From UBA12202 sp049595035 (GTDB taxonomy: Bacteria; Pseudomonadota; Alphaproteobacteria; Puniceispirillales; UBA1172), in NCBI GenBank assembly GCA_049595035.1, contig JBMYKD010000030.1, forward strand, positions 1 to 16,312: 16,312 bases of DNA. The letters are read 5' to 3'. A model generated the notes under the pieces. The model did no database searches, was not told the origin of the DNA, and worked only from the letters and a program-made list of their open reading frames with translations. Both the position numbers and the translations under genes were made by a program. Positions 7,421 through 15,120 of this stretch are shown piece after piece; position 1 is the first letter of the stretch, and the number at the start of each line of letters is the position of its first letter.

Positions 7421-8125
7421 TTAGTGTTGGATAAATCTTGAATTTAAAGCGATTTCAGCAACTTTTTTGATCTTGTCACGTGCCAATTTATGTTGTTTTC
7501 TTTGCTCGTCGGTTGCCGCCATCAGGTTAATGATCGTAAACTCAAACTCGTCTAACGCCTTTTCGCTATCTGGTATTTGCATAAATAATCCCGCACGTAC
7601 CCAGATGCCATCAATCAATATGCTCAAAATATTTGCGGTCTCATCGGCTTTTTGAGAATCTAAAAAATGCTTTAGCTCATGTTTTAGGTTACTTTTAATC
7701 CTCTGGTTATTAACATATTGTATTCGTTGGCAAGTATTATTATGCGGCACTTCAGCAAGCAATGTGACCCAAGCCTGACAGACTTCTTTATTATATATGG
7801 AAGTGGAAAAATTTGCATAGGCAATTGCCCATAACCGATCATATGGGCTTTCTGCATAACGAACTAATTCGACGAAAGACTTACTTAAGACCGCGTTAGA
7901 GCGGCGGAAAACAGCCTCTAATAATGAACTCTTATCTTTGAAATGATGAAGCACCACACCTTTTGAAACTCCAGCGATCTCGCCTACTTTTTCAAGTGTA
8001 GTTCCACGTAAACCATATCTAATTACTGCTTCAAAAGCGGCTTTGGAAAACTCAGCTTTCCGAATTGAGCTAATGGAACGAGCTTTTATCTTTTTTTTAA
8101 CTTTCATTTTATTACTGAAAACCAT
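7421..8125 (-). CDS. TetR-family regulator, BetI-like
   Basis: A 234-aa TetR-type repressor. The N-terminal helix-turn-helix is TTLEKVGEIAGVSKGVVLHHF (about residues 42-62), followed by KDKSSLLEAVF. Its ligand domain resembles BetI, the choline-sensing repressor: AWVTLLAEVPHN at 118-129, NNQRIKSNLKHEL at 139-151 and LIDGIWVRAGL at 170-180 correspond to BetI segments, including the conserved LIDG-W-RA. The basic N-terminal KVKKKIKAR tail is extra. Starts are close together: GTG at 8128, ATG at 8125 and ATG at 8107, none with a strong ribosome site; 8125 is chosen as the first ATG. It is divergent from the importer genes, which it probably controls through the palindrome at 8176-8207, and may also act at 6459-6471. 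The ligand is likely choline, betaine or an analogue. Confidence 0.82.
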   Translation of the reverse strand: MVFSNKMKVKKKIKARSISSIRKAEFSKAAFEAVIRYGLRGTTLEKVGEIAGVSKGVVLHHFKDKSSLLEAVFRRSNAVLSKSFVELVRYAESPYDRLWAIAYANFSTSIYNKEVCQAWVTLLAEVPHNNTCQRIQYVNNQRIKSNLKHELKHFLDSQKADETANILSILIDGIWVRAGLFMQIPDSEKALDEFEFTIINLMAATDEQRKQHKLARDKIKKVAEIALNSRFIQH

Positions 8126-8153
8126 CACTAAGATAAAGTCAAGATTTGTATGG

Positions 8154-8207
8154 TTGACATAACAAACTTTCTAATGGATAGTTTTTTAACTAAAACTATA
8201 ACTATCC
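8154..8207 (+). promoter_or_regulatory. Importer promoter overlapped by a long inverted repeat (candidate TetR operator)
   Basis: TTGACA at 8154-8159 and GATAGT at 8177-8182 are separated by 17 bp, giving a plausible sigma-70 promoter for the binding-protein gene. An inverted repeat with 8-bp arms, GGATAGTT at 8176-8183 and AACTATCC at 8200-8207, overlaps the -10 box; inside it AGTTTT (8180-8185) and AAAACT (8192-8197) form a second, nested pair. Because transcription would start near 8189, the left arm would not be in the RNA, which favours a protein-binding site over an RNA hairpin. Location between the divergent regulator and importer genes is the classic place for a TetR operator. Confidence 0.5.
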
Positions 8208-8221
8208 GTTTGGGGGAAAAG

Positions 8222-9169
8222 ATGTTCAAAATTTCTAAAATATTTGTTCTATTTATATCTTCATTCATGTTCATGAGTAGCATGGTACAGGCAGCAAGCG
8301 TGCCCGAATCTTCTGATCCAATTAAAGTGATTAAAAATGACTGGACTGGTCAATTATTCTCAACCGAAGTTGTTGGTGAACTTTTAAAAGAGATGGGCTA
8401 TAATATTGAATATGTCAGTGCAGGGGCCTTACCACAGCACCCGGGCATTGCGCAGGGCAATCTTCATCTGCAAACCGAAGTATGGACAAATAATGTTGGA
8501 GATTTATATCCAGGCCTAGTTGAAAAAGGCGATATTGTTGTTGTTGGTGATCTTGGTCTTGATCCTAAAGAAGGTTGGGTTTACCCGCCATATATGGAAG
8601 AAAAATGCCCAGGACTACCAAGTTATAAAGCCCTTTATGAATGCCAGCAGGCATTTGCTTCTGCTGCGACATTTCCAAAAGGTAGAGTGATTACATATCC
8701 GGCAGATTGGGGTACACGTTCACGTGATCTAATCTCAAGCATTGATATGCCGTTTGAACCTATCCCTGGTGGAAGTGAAGGCGCAATGATGGCTGAATTA
8801 AAATCAGCTTACGCATCTAACGAACCTATCCTCATGATGATCTGGCAACCTCATTGGATTTTTGCCGATCTTGATCTAAAATTTGTTGAATGGAACCCTG
8901 TTGAAGGCGAATGTGTTGAAGAAAGCCAGCAAAAGGATACTGCCTGTGGCTTTGAACAAGCCGCCGTTCATAAAGTTGTTTGGGGCGGTTTCGAAGCAAA
9001 ATGGCCAGCAGCGTTTAAAATGGTCTCCAATTTTGAATTGACCAATGAAGACGAAAACTGGGCTATTTTTGAAGTCGATAATAATGGTCGCGACGTTGAG
9101 GATGTAGCCAAGGAATGGCTTGCCAAAAACGAAGATCGTTGGAAGCCTTGGATCAAATCGGCTCTGTAA
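8222..9169 (+). CDS. proX: Periplasmic binding protein of a glycine-betaine-class ABC importer
   Basis: A 315-aa OpuAC/ProX-family binding protein that captures a quaternary ammonium or similar osmolyte in the periplasm and delivers it to the permease. Residues 1-24 are a signal peptide ending MVQA, with cleavage expected before ASVPES. The mature part shows IKNDWTGQLFSTEVVGELL at 37-55, YVSAGALPQHPGIAQG at 64-79, EVWTNN at 86-91, ITYPADWGTRS at 157-167 and MIWQPHWIF at 206-214. Trp41, Trp88, Trp163, Trp208 and Trp212 are candidates for the aromatic cage that binds trimethylammonium or dimethylsulfonium groups. Cys129/Cys141 and Cys231/Cys242 may form disulfides. The start at 8222 is chosen over an ATG 72 bases upstream because GGGGG precedes it and the signal peptide begins there. 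Substrate could be glycine betaine, choline, DMSP, TMAO or carnitine. Confidence 0.88.
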   Translation: MFKISKIFVLFISSFMFMSSMVQAASVPESSDPIKVIKNDWTGQLFSTEVVGELLKEMGYNIEYVSAGALPQHPGIAQGNLHLQTEVWTNNVGDLYPGLVEKGDIVVVGDLGLDPKEGWVYPPYMEEKCPGLPSYKALYECQQAFASAATFPKGRVITYPADWGTRSRDLISSIDMPFEPIPGGSEGAMMAELKSAYASNEPILMMIWQPHWIFADLDLKFVEWNPVEGECVEESQQKDTACGFEQAAVHKVVWGGFEAKWPAAFKMVSNFELTNEDENWAIFEVDNNGRDVEDVAKEWLAKNEDRWKPWIKSAL

Positions 9170-9190
9170 ACGCTTAACTTAAATGATGAC

Positions 9191-9222
9191 ATCAAACGGT
9201 GGATATTGATCCGCCGTTTGAT
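9191..9222 (+). other. Intercistronic hairpin without a U-tract
   Basis: ATCAAACGGTGGAT (9191-9204) and ATCCGCCGTTTGAT (9209-9222) pair over 14 bp with a single G-U wobble and a 4-base loop ATTG. It starts 22 bases after the stop of the binding-protein gene. No run of T follows, so it is not a normal intrinsic terminator. In ABC importer operons such hairpins often protect the upstream binding-protein mRNA from 3' exonucleases, raising its level over ATPase and permease; that role here is inferred. Partial termination is the alternative. Confidence 0.6.
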
Positions 9223-9349
9223 AGTTCCTGTGATACATTTGCATTGAATAAATCGATTTTGTTTTGAAATATTCATTTTATCTGATTAATTATGTAGTAA
9301 TTTAAGCGATTCACTCAAAAATAATAGCTAGATGTAAGGATTAATCATC

Positions 9350-10432
9350 ATGGCTAAAGAAAGCATGTCAAAAAAAGATATTGCATTATCTTGTAGGCAT
9401 ATTTGGAAGGTTTATGGTGAAAAACCTGAACAGTTTTTCAGCCAAGGTAATGGTGCGGTTAATACTCCAAAAGAGTATGCTAACACCATTCAGAACAGCA
9501 ACCATATCGTTGCAAATGCTGATGTAAGTTTTGATGTATATAATGGTGAAATTTTTGTGATCATGGGGTTATCCGGTTCTGGAAAATCCACAATTGTTCG
9601 CTGTTTATCACGATTGGTTGAACCTACGGCTGGTGATATTATCCTTGATGGTCAAAATCTTCTCGAAAAATCAGAAAAGGAACTGATTGAAATCCGTCGC
9701 CATAAAATGGGTATGGTGTTTCAAAGCTTTGGGTTGATGCCTCATCTCAATGTCATTGACAATATCGCTTTTCCTCTGAAACTTCAGGGTATTCAGCAGA
9801 CGGAATGTTACAAGCAAGCAGAACGGGTTATTGATCTGGTTGGCTTAAACGGTCGTGAAACGAATTTCCCGAATGAACTCTCTGGTGGACAACAACAGCG
9901 TGTTGGTATTGCTCGCTCACTTGCCGTCGAACCTGATATCTGGTTACTTGATGAACCTTTTTCTGCTCTGGATCCATTGATCCGGAAAAATATGCAGAAT
10001 GAATTTCTTAACATTCAGTCCAAACTCCATAAGTCTATTGTTTTCATCACACATGATTTTCAAGAAGCGTTACGGTTGGCAGACCGGATGGCTATTATGC
10101 GGGATGGAATGATTGTTCAGATGGGTCGCCCCGTTGACCTTATTTTAAATCCTGTTGATGATTATGTTCGTGAATTTACAAAAGATGTCCCATGGGAAGC
10201 CTTTTTGAAAGCAGCTGACATATGCGAGCCGGCAAAAGGCTCACTCAAAGGCCTTGGTCGCATAACGGCAGATACTCCCGTGGAAAGCCTGCTTGGGTAT
10301 TTAGCAAAGCATCCAAAAGGCGTCATTGTTGAAGCTAAAGATGGCGCAACACTTGGAACCATAACATCAAGTGTTCTTCTGTCATCATTAGCTAATATAA
10401 GTGATGCGCGACCGGCTGAGGTAAAACAATAG
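9350..10432 (+). CDS. proV: ATPase subunit of a glycine-betaine-class ABC importer
   Basis: A 360-aa ABC ATPase that powers uptake at the cytoplasmic face of the permease. Walker A is GLSGSGKST at 73-81, Q-loop Gln125 in VFQSFGLMPH, signature LSGGQQQRVGIARSLA at 177-192, Walker B IWLLDEP at 197-203 and the switch His235 in FITHD. The N-terminal W-KVYGEKPEQFF region before Walker A is the extension typical of ProV/OpuAA proteins. After the ATPase domain about 80 residues remain (LGRITADTPVESLLGYLAKH and on), shorter than the tandem CBS region of E. coli ProV, so osmotic gating may be reduced or lost. TAAGGA lies nine bases before the ATG. It is 180 bp behind the binding-protein gene and two bases ahead of the permease gene. 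Confidence 0.92.
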   Translation: MAKESMSKKDIALSCRHIWKVYGEKPEQFFSQGNGAVNTPKEYANTIQNSNHIVANADVSFDVYNGEIFVIMGLSGSGKSTIVRCLSRLVEPTAGDIILDGQNLLEKSEKELIEIRRHKMGMVFQSFGLMPHLNVIDNIAFPLKLQGIQQTECYKQAERVIDLVGLNGRETNFPNELSGGQQQRVGIARSLAVEPDIWLLDEPFSALDPLIRKNMQNEFLNIQSKLHKSIVFITHDFQEALRLADRMAIMRDGMIVQMGRPVDLILNPVDDYVREFTKDVPWEAFLKAADICEPAKGSLKGLGRITADTPVESLLGYLAKHPKGVIVEAKDGATLGTITSSVLLSSLANISDARPAEVKQ

Positions 10433-10434
10433 GT

Positions 10435-12507
10435 ATGATTAGAAAAAACATACATTCTGATTTTATCCTTTGGCTGGGGATTATAATTGCAACATTGGCT
10501 TTAATTGTTACCCAAGACCACATCACCTGGTTTTCAACCTATCCAAAGGTATTAATTGTGCCTATTGACTCATGGCTAAATACCGGCATGGAGATGCTTA
10601 TTGCTTATCTTGGTTGGTTTTTCATGGGCATTTCGTGGCTATTAGAATGGCCAATCACCTTTGTTAGAATTATTTTGCAATCTGTACCATGGAGCGTTAC
10701 GAGTTTCATTGTAGCGTTGATTGCTTTTATCGCTGCAGGCTGGCGCCTTACCCTTTTTGCTCTTGCCTCATGTTTTTATATGGTGGTGATCGGCTATTGG
10801 TCTGAGAGTATGAATACGCTTTCGCTTGTCTTTATATCTGTTCCTTTAGCTTTTCTTATAGGGTTTGGATTTGGTATATGGGCCTTTCGTTCTAGTCGCG
10901 CCGAAAGGGTAATCATGCCCATGCTTGATTTGTTGCAGACTGTGCCTGCCTTTGCCTATCTGTTGCTTATCCTAATGTTATTTGGCTTTGGTACAGTGGT
11001 CGGATTGATAGCCAGTATATTATATTCGTTTCCACCAATGGCGCGTAATACGATTGTTGGGCTTCGCCGGGTATCCCCGGAAGTCATTGAATCCGGGCTT
11101 ATGTCTGGTGCCACACGCCGACAACTGTTTTGGCAAGTCCGTGTCCCTAATGCTAAAAAGCAATTGCTGCTAGGGATTAATCAGACGACCATGGCTTCTC
11201 TGAGTATGGTTATCATTGCATCAATTATTGGCGGTACTGCAGATATTGGTTGGGAAGTCTTATCACAAATTCGTAAAGCACAATTTGGTGAAAGCCTGCT
11301 TGCCGGATTAGTAATTGCGTTAATGGCAATTCTGATTGATCGCACCACTTATGGTTTTGCTAAACACTCAAGCCAATATCAAAAACAATCGCATAAAAAC
11401 AAAACCTTGTTCTTGCTTATAGCTGGCGGTGGTGTGTTGCTATTATTTATCTTATCAAAACTGGTGCCTGCCCTTGATGCTTGGCCGCGTGATTTTGAAA
11501 TTAATCCAGCACAAAGCATGAATGACGGCTTGAGTTATTTCATTGTTAATTTCCGGAAAGAAATCGAAACTATAAAAACGGTGGCCTTCTTCTTCATCAT
11601 GCTTCCGGCAAAAATTGGTCTGCAAGGTTCTATTAGTCCGTTCACATGGGGCTTTGAGCTTCAGACATGGCATTCGGTTACTTATGCTCTTGTTATGATG
11701 GGCTGTGCAATATGGTATTGTTGGCGCCAGCAAATCCATTTGGGCTTTACTCTTTTGTTGTTTGCCATCTTCTTTTTTATTGGCCTAACCAAGATGCCCT
11801 GGCCAGCTGTGATATTGATTTATAGTTTTATTGCCTGGAAGATTGGCGGCCGCAAGCTTGGTATTGGCACTTGTCTGGGTCTGATGTTTCTTGTCATCAC
11901 TGGTATCTGGGCAGAGACCATGTTGTCAGTCTATCTTTGTGGTATTGCAGTGATCATATCTTTTGTTGTTGGCTCAGGTCTTGGTATATGGGCGGCAAAC
12001 AACAATACCGTATCGGCAATCTTGAGACCCATCAACGATACACTCCAGACGATGCCACTATTTGTCATCCTCATCCCATTTGTGATGATTTTCAAAATTG
12101 GAGAGTTTACAGCATTACTGGCGATTATTGCCTATGCTATTGTGCCGTCAATTCGTTATACGGAACATGGGCTGCGCAATCTGCCAGAAGGAGTAATTGA
12201 AGCGGCAAAAATGATGGGGTGTTCCAAGCGCCAACTTCTCTGGTCTGTCAAAATACCTCTTGCTCTACCAGTAATGATGTTAGGATTAAACCAAACGATT
12301 ATGTATGGCATTGCCATGCTTGTGATTGCGGCCTTGGTAGGAACAAATGGCCTAGAACAAGTCGTTTATATCGGATTAAGTGATGGTAATTTTGGTCTTG
12401 GTATGATCGCTGGAATGGGACTAGCCATTATCGCTATGATTGCTGATCGTATGACCCAAGCATGGAACAGAAAACAAATGGATAAACTGGATTTGATGAT
12501 CAGTTAA
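10435..12507 (+). CDS. proW: Tandem two-domain permease of a glycine-betaine-class ABC importer
   Basis: A 690-aa inner-membrane permease containing two complete BPD_transp_1 (ProW-like) domains in one chain, about twice the usual ProW length. Each half has the same landmarks: LLQTVPAF at 166-173 and TLQTMPLF at 537-544; YSFPPMARNTIVGLRRVSPEVIESG-type ATPase-contact (EAA) loop around 197-240 and the matching IVPSIRYTEHGLRNLPEGVIEAA region around 569-610, then LLLGINQTTMASLSMVIIASIIG and MMLGLNQTIMYGIAMLVIAALVG. A hydrophobic linker of about 150 residues (roughly 320-490) contains further membrane segments. Since one chain supplies both halves of the pore, no second permease gene is needed. 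ATG follows the ATPase stop by two bases. The fused form is known among alphaproteobacterial betaine/osmolyte importers. Confidence 0.9.
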   Translation: MIRKNIHSDFILWLGIIIATLALIVTQDHITWFSTYPKVLIVPIDSWLNTGMEMLIAYLGWFFMGISWLLEWPITFVRIILQSVPWSVTSFIVALIAFIAAGWRLTLFALASCFYMVVIGYWSESMNTLSLVFISVPLAFLIGFGFGIWAFRSSRAERVIMPMLDLLQTVPAFAYLLLILMLFGFGTVVGLIASILYSFPPMARNTIVGLRRVSPEVIESGLMSGATRRQLFWQVRVPNAKKQLLLGINQTTMASLSMVIIASIIGGTADIGWEVLSQIRKAQFGESLLAGLVIALMAILIDRTTYGFAKHSSQYQKQSHKNKTLFLLIAGGGVLLLFILSKLVPALDAWPRDFEINPAQSMNDGLSYFIVNFRKEIETIKTVAFFFIMLPAKIGLQGSISPFTWGFELQTWHSVTYALVMMGCAIWYCWRQQIHLGFTLLLFAIFFFIGLTKMPWPAVILIYSFIAWKIGGRKLGIGTCLGLMFLVITGIWAETMLSVYLCGIAVIISFVVGSGLGIWAANNNTVSAILRPINDTLQTMPLFVILIPFVMIFKIGEFTALLAIIAYAIVPSIRYTEHGLRNLPEGVIEAAKMMGCSKRQLLWSVKIPLALPVMMLGLNQTIMYGIAMLVIAALVGTNGLEQVVYIGLSDGNFGLGMIAGMGLAIIAMIADRMTQAWNRKQMDKLDLMIS

Positions 12508-12554
12508 AATGCTTTCTGTTTAAAAATGTTTGCCCCTGATTAGGCTACACCAAA

Positions 12555-13721
12555 TTATGGAATTGTTTTATCAATACCCCTGACAATGAGATGATCTTTG
12601 TCAAAAAATGGCGTATCAACAATCTGACAGTCATGCAGACTGCCATCAGGCAGACGAAGCGTCATATTCCGACCTAACCATTCACCGGGGTGGAAAAAAC
12701 GGGCATAGCCTATCCCTAGACCTAATGTAGGCGATGGAACACCTGCTGTAATCGTGCCTACTTCCTTATCGGCATCAAGAATGACACTACCAGATGATGG
12801 CGTTGCGCTGGCACAGGTTAACCCAAGTAACAGGCAGCGTTGATCAGCCTTTACCAACGCATCACGCCCAACAAATGATTCCTTATTTAGATCAACGAAT
12901 TTACCAAGCCCTGCCTCAAAAGGTGTCATAGTGGTATCTATATCTGTCAGATTACCTAAAATACCCCCTTCTATACGGCGAATGGTCAATGCCCGTGTGG
13001 ATGAAAACTCCATGCCATATGGTTCTCCTGCCACCATAAGATGATCCCATAGCGAAAGGTGATCGGTATTCTCGCCATCACAATAAATCTCAAACCCTAA
13101 CTCATTGGTAAATCCCGTGCGTGAAACATATAGATTTTGGCCACCAATATCATAAAAGCCTGATGTGAAATAACGCATGGTTTCATCTATCTGGCCATTA
13201 CTGGCTGCATTCATAATCTGAATTGATGCGGGGCCTTGTATTTGTAGTACTCTTGATTTTGGATCACTGATATTGACATTAAAGCCGTTGCTATGTGCCA
13301 ATAACCAAGTTTCAAATGGTCCATCTGCCTGTACATACCAGAAACGGTCTTGAGCTAGTTTAAATACTACCCCGTCCATAAAAATCCCGCCTTGTGGCGT
13401 ACAAGCAAGCGCGTAATAGCCACGACCTTCTTTCATAGGAGAAATGTGACGGGTTAAAATTTTATCAAGAAATGGCACGGCATCAGGGCCAGAAATTTCA
13501 ATAGGTTTTTCCGGCACATCAAAAATCAGAGCCTTCCGGCGCAAGGTCCAGTATTTTGACATATAATCTTCGCCATTATAGACAGCAAAAAAACGATTTG
13601 CATAAACTCCGCGAACCATTTGTGACGTATCATGCCTTTCAATAAAAGGCGATTCTTCAAAACGTCTGGCGCTAATACTAATATTATTTTCTAAGTCTTT
13701 TTCTTCCTGTAAATTAGCCAT
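12555..13721 (-). CDS. GcvT/DmdA-superfamily tetrahydrofolate-dependent methyltransferase (copy 2)
   Basis: A 388-aa paralogue of the protein at 3263-4474, alignable along nearly its full length with about half the residues the same by eye. Key positions: FAVYNGEDY at 45-53, FDVPEKPIEISGPDAVPFLD at 67-86, GGIFMDGVVFKL at 111-122 (Asp116 as candidate catalytic base), SRVLQIQGPAS at 156-166, SRTGFTNELGFEIY at 200-213, RRIEGGILG at 248-256 and MTPFEAGLGKFVDL at 265-278. The usual TG-x-TGE loop reads TGFTNE here, Asn replacing Gly, a difference from copy 1. CGGAG lies about eight bases before the ATG. The gene converges on the importer with a 47-bp gap and has its own upstream space, so it is probably a separate transcript. 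A methyl-to-folate demethylase for the imported compound is likely; GcvT of glycine cleavage is less likely. Confidence 0.85.
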   Translation of the reverse strand: MANLQEEKDLENNISISARRFEESPFIERHDTSQMVRGVYANRFFAVYNGEDYMSKYWTLRRKALIFDVPEKPIEISGPDAVPFLDKILTRHISPMKEGRGYYALACTPQGGIFMDGVVFKLAQDRFWYVQADGPFETWLLAHSNGFNVNISDPKSRVLQIQGPASIQIMNAASNGQIDETMRYFTSGFYDIGGQNLYVSRTGFTNELGFEIYCDGENTDHLSLWDHLMVAGEPYGMEFSSTRALTIRRIEGGILGNLTDIDTTMTPFEAGLGKFVDLNKESFVGRDALVKADQRCLLLGLTCASATPSSGSVILDADKEVGTITAGVPSPTLGLGIGYARFFHPGEWLGRNMTLRLPDGSLHDCQIVDTPFFDKDHLIVRGIDKTIP

Positions 13722-13861
13722 GACTGACTCCGATAAAACACGATATTTAATATTTTTTTTACGATAGACTAATTTTTGACCAATGCAAAGTTTAAATAAT
13801 AATTTTTAATTCATTTTTGGGTGAGTCAACAGTTTTTACTATAGGTTTTTAATTATTATGT
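13722..13861. other. AT-rich spacer between MBL-hydrolase and GcvT-like copy 2
   Basis: No gene is visible in this 140-bp AT-rich gap. On the minus strand TTGCAT and TATCGT, 16 bp apart, could form a weak promoter for the copy-2 methyltransferase; TTGACT also occurs further upstream without a clear -10. The core CATTGGT found in the operator at 6459-6471 also occurs here (as ACCAATG, about 13779-13785 on the plus strand) but without a matching second half. No terminator for the upstream hydrolase gene could be recognised. Confidence 0.3.
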
Positions 13862-14587
13862 TCAAACTGAGGGACAGAGCATACTTCGTTTACCAGCGCG
13901 GTATTCTTCGGTGATAACTTTTGCCCGATTCAGATCAAAGCTCTCATAGTGACCTGCATGAACGACTTTCAGAGGCAGGGCCAAGCATCTGTCCAAACTA
14001 TTCTGTAATTGGTCTGGCACAGAATGATAGAGATGATCATAAAGTATCCCATCATATAAGGCATCACCAGAAAACAAATATCCTGTCTTAGTTTCAAAAA
14101 TACCGATAGACCCTGGAGAATGCCCAGGAAGATGAAAAACTTGAAAATGCCTATCGCCAAGGTCTATCACATCACCCTCATCAACACATTTTGTTAATGA
14201 TGCACTTTGATAGCTCCATGTGCGAATATCAAAACCTTCACATGGTTGTTTTTTTATTACTGTCACATCTAAGAGGTCTGCAACCGTGCTTTCTCTCGTT
14301 GGGTGTGTAAAGATTTCAGCTTCGTTTTCATGCCCATATCTATGTTCAAATTGGCATAAGCCACCTGCATGATCGTGATGACTATGTGTGCAGAGAGCAA
14401 TTATAGGTCTCGGTGATAACTCGGCTAATTCTTGTCTGAGCGGACTAAGCCCAAAACCAGTATCAATTAACAAATCCTTATCACGGCCACTGATATGCCA
14501 GATATTACACCGCCAATCCTCCGCGATATATTTTTCTCTTATGCGTGTGACCCCATTATCGAAGCTTGTGAATTCATAGTTTTCCAT
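13862..14587 (-). CDS. MBL-fold metal-dependent hydrolase
   Basis: A 241-aa metallo-beta-lactamase-fold protein of the glyoxalase II-like class. The binuclear metal site is complete: CTHSHHDHAGG with His68, His70, Asp72 and His73, His156 in LPGHSPGSIGIF, the bridging Asp175 in FSGDALYDG, and His213 in HAGHYESF. LLIDTGFG at 39-46 is the usual strand leading to the site. ATG at 14587 is chosen because the fold begins soon after it; an in-frame TTG at 14695 would add 36 residues of unusual composition with GGGAGG inside it, so the start is uncertain. A perfect TATAAT on the minus strand (14739-14734) may be its -10 box. The substrate is unknown; thioester or lactone cleavage is common in the class. 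It lies upstream of the copy-2 methyltransferase on the same strand. Confidence 0.82.
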   Translation of the reverse strand: MENYEFTSFDNGVTRIREKYIAEDWRCNIWHISGRDKDLLIDTGFGLSPLRQELAELSPRPIIALCTHSHHDHAGGLCQFEHRYGHENEAEIFTHPTRESTVADLLDVTVIKKQPCEGFDIRTWSYQSASLTKCVDEGDVIDLGDRHFQVFHLPGHSPGSIGIFETKTGYLFSGDALYDGILYDHLYHSVPDQLQNSLDRCLALPLKVVHAGHYESFDLNRAKVITEEYRAGKRSMLCPSV

Positions 14588-14874
14588 TAGTTGCTTACCA
14601 TTTTTACAAATTATACAAACCTCCGCATGACCCATCGCCTTACTGAGATACGTCATCTTGCCATGCAGATTACAGTGAATCCTCCCTTTGGGCAATTTTC
14701 AGTATTCAATGAGCCATAAAGACTTAAAATGGGATTATAGTGATCCAGTCAATGGCCAATCCCTTCCAGCACCTTTTTTTATTCATCAGATATTTTTGAA
14801 CAAGAAAAAATAAATATCTTTATGAACTGCTGGCATTTTGTTGGCCATACTTTAACATTAACCAAACACGCAAA

Positions 14875-14896
14875 GTGACACCTGTGTGATACCTGT
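14875..14896. repeat. Tandem 11-bp repeat
   Basis: GTGACACCTGT (14875-14885) is followed directly by GTGATACCTGT (14886-14896), two 11-bp units differing at one base. The spacing is about one helical turn, as for a protein bound side by side on one DNA face. It lies in the integrase upstream region and could be an arm-type or regulatory site. Confidence 0.55.
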
Positions 14897-15063
14897 TTAA
14901 ATTAAAAACTGCCTAAACACATAGGTTTCTGAGGTTTTTTTTGATGAAATATGGTGCCTAGGAGATGCACTGTATAATTATTCCACAATGTTTCATGGTA
15001 TTTCAAAATCATAAAAAATATGTTATATTACAATAATATGTAATGTGTTTTAGTTTCACTATG

Positions 15064-15118
15064 TGTCATAAGATGTCATAGCATCTCAGGCATAAAGGTG
15101 GATAAATAGGTGGATAAA
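15064..15118. repeat. Two pairs of short direct repeats before the integrase start
   Basis: TGTCATA occurs at 15064-15070 and 15074-15080 (10-bp period), and GGTGGATAAA at 15097-15106 and 15109-15118 (12-bp period). The second copy of GGTGGATAAA contains the likely ribosome-binding site of the integrase gene, so a protein bound here could also repress integrase translation or transcription. Integrase self-control or an excisionase is a guess. Confidence 0.5.
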
Positions 15119-15120
15119 CA

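Larger units (their letters stand above)
14696..15120. other. Gene-free AT-rich region upstream of the integrase
   Basis: I see no credible gene in these 425 bp. The left end holds a perfect minus-strand TATAAT (14734-14739) suited to the MBL-hydrolase gene. The rest has an A/T-rich plateau, an eight-T run near 14935-14942 with only a poor stem before it, and three pairs of short direct repeats listed separately. The region probably carries the integrase promoter and binding sites for integrase or an excision factor. Confidence 0.45.

Noticed and set aside
8150..8221. Upstream ATG at 8150 as the start of the binding protein
   Set aside because: It would put 24 charged or polar residues before a clear signal peptide, lacks a ribosome site and overlaps the promoter.
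8222..12507. Naming the importer tmoXWV (TMAO-specific)
   Set aside because: The family is shared by betaine, choline, DMSP and TMAO importers, and no TMAO monooxygenase or demethylase genes are in view.
12508..12554. Bidirectional terminator between convergent permease and methyltransferase genes
   Set aside because: No convincing stem-loop or T-run in the 47-bp gap.
14587..14601. Tiny leader frame MVSN whose stop overlaps the MBL-hydrolase ATG
   Set aside because: Five codons with a poorly spaced ribosome site; expected by chance in this AT-rich stretch.
14910..14945. Rho-independent terminator before the eight-T run
   Set aside because: The preceding bases form only a short, mismatched stem, and no plus-strand gene ends nearby.
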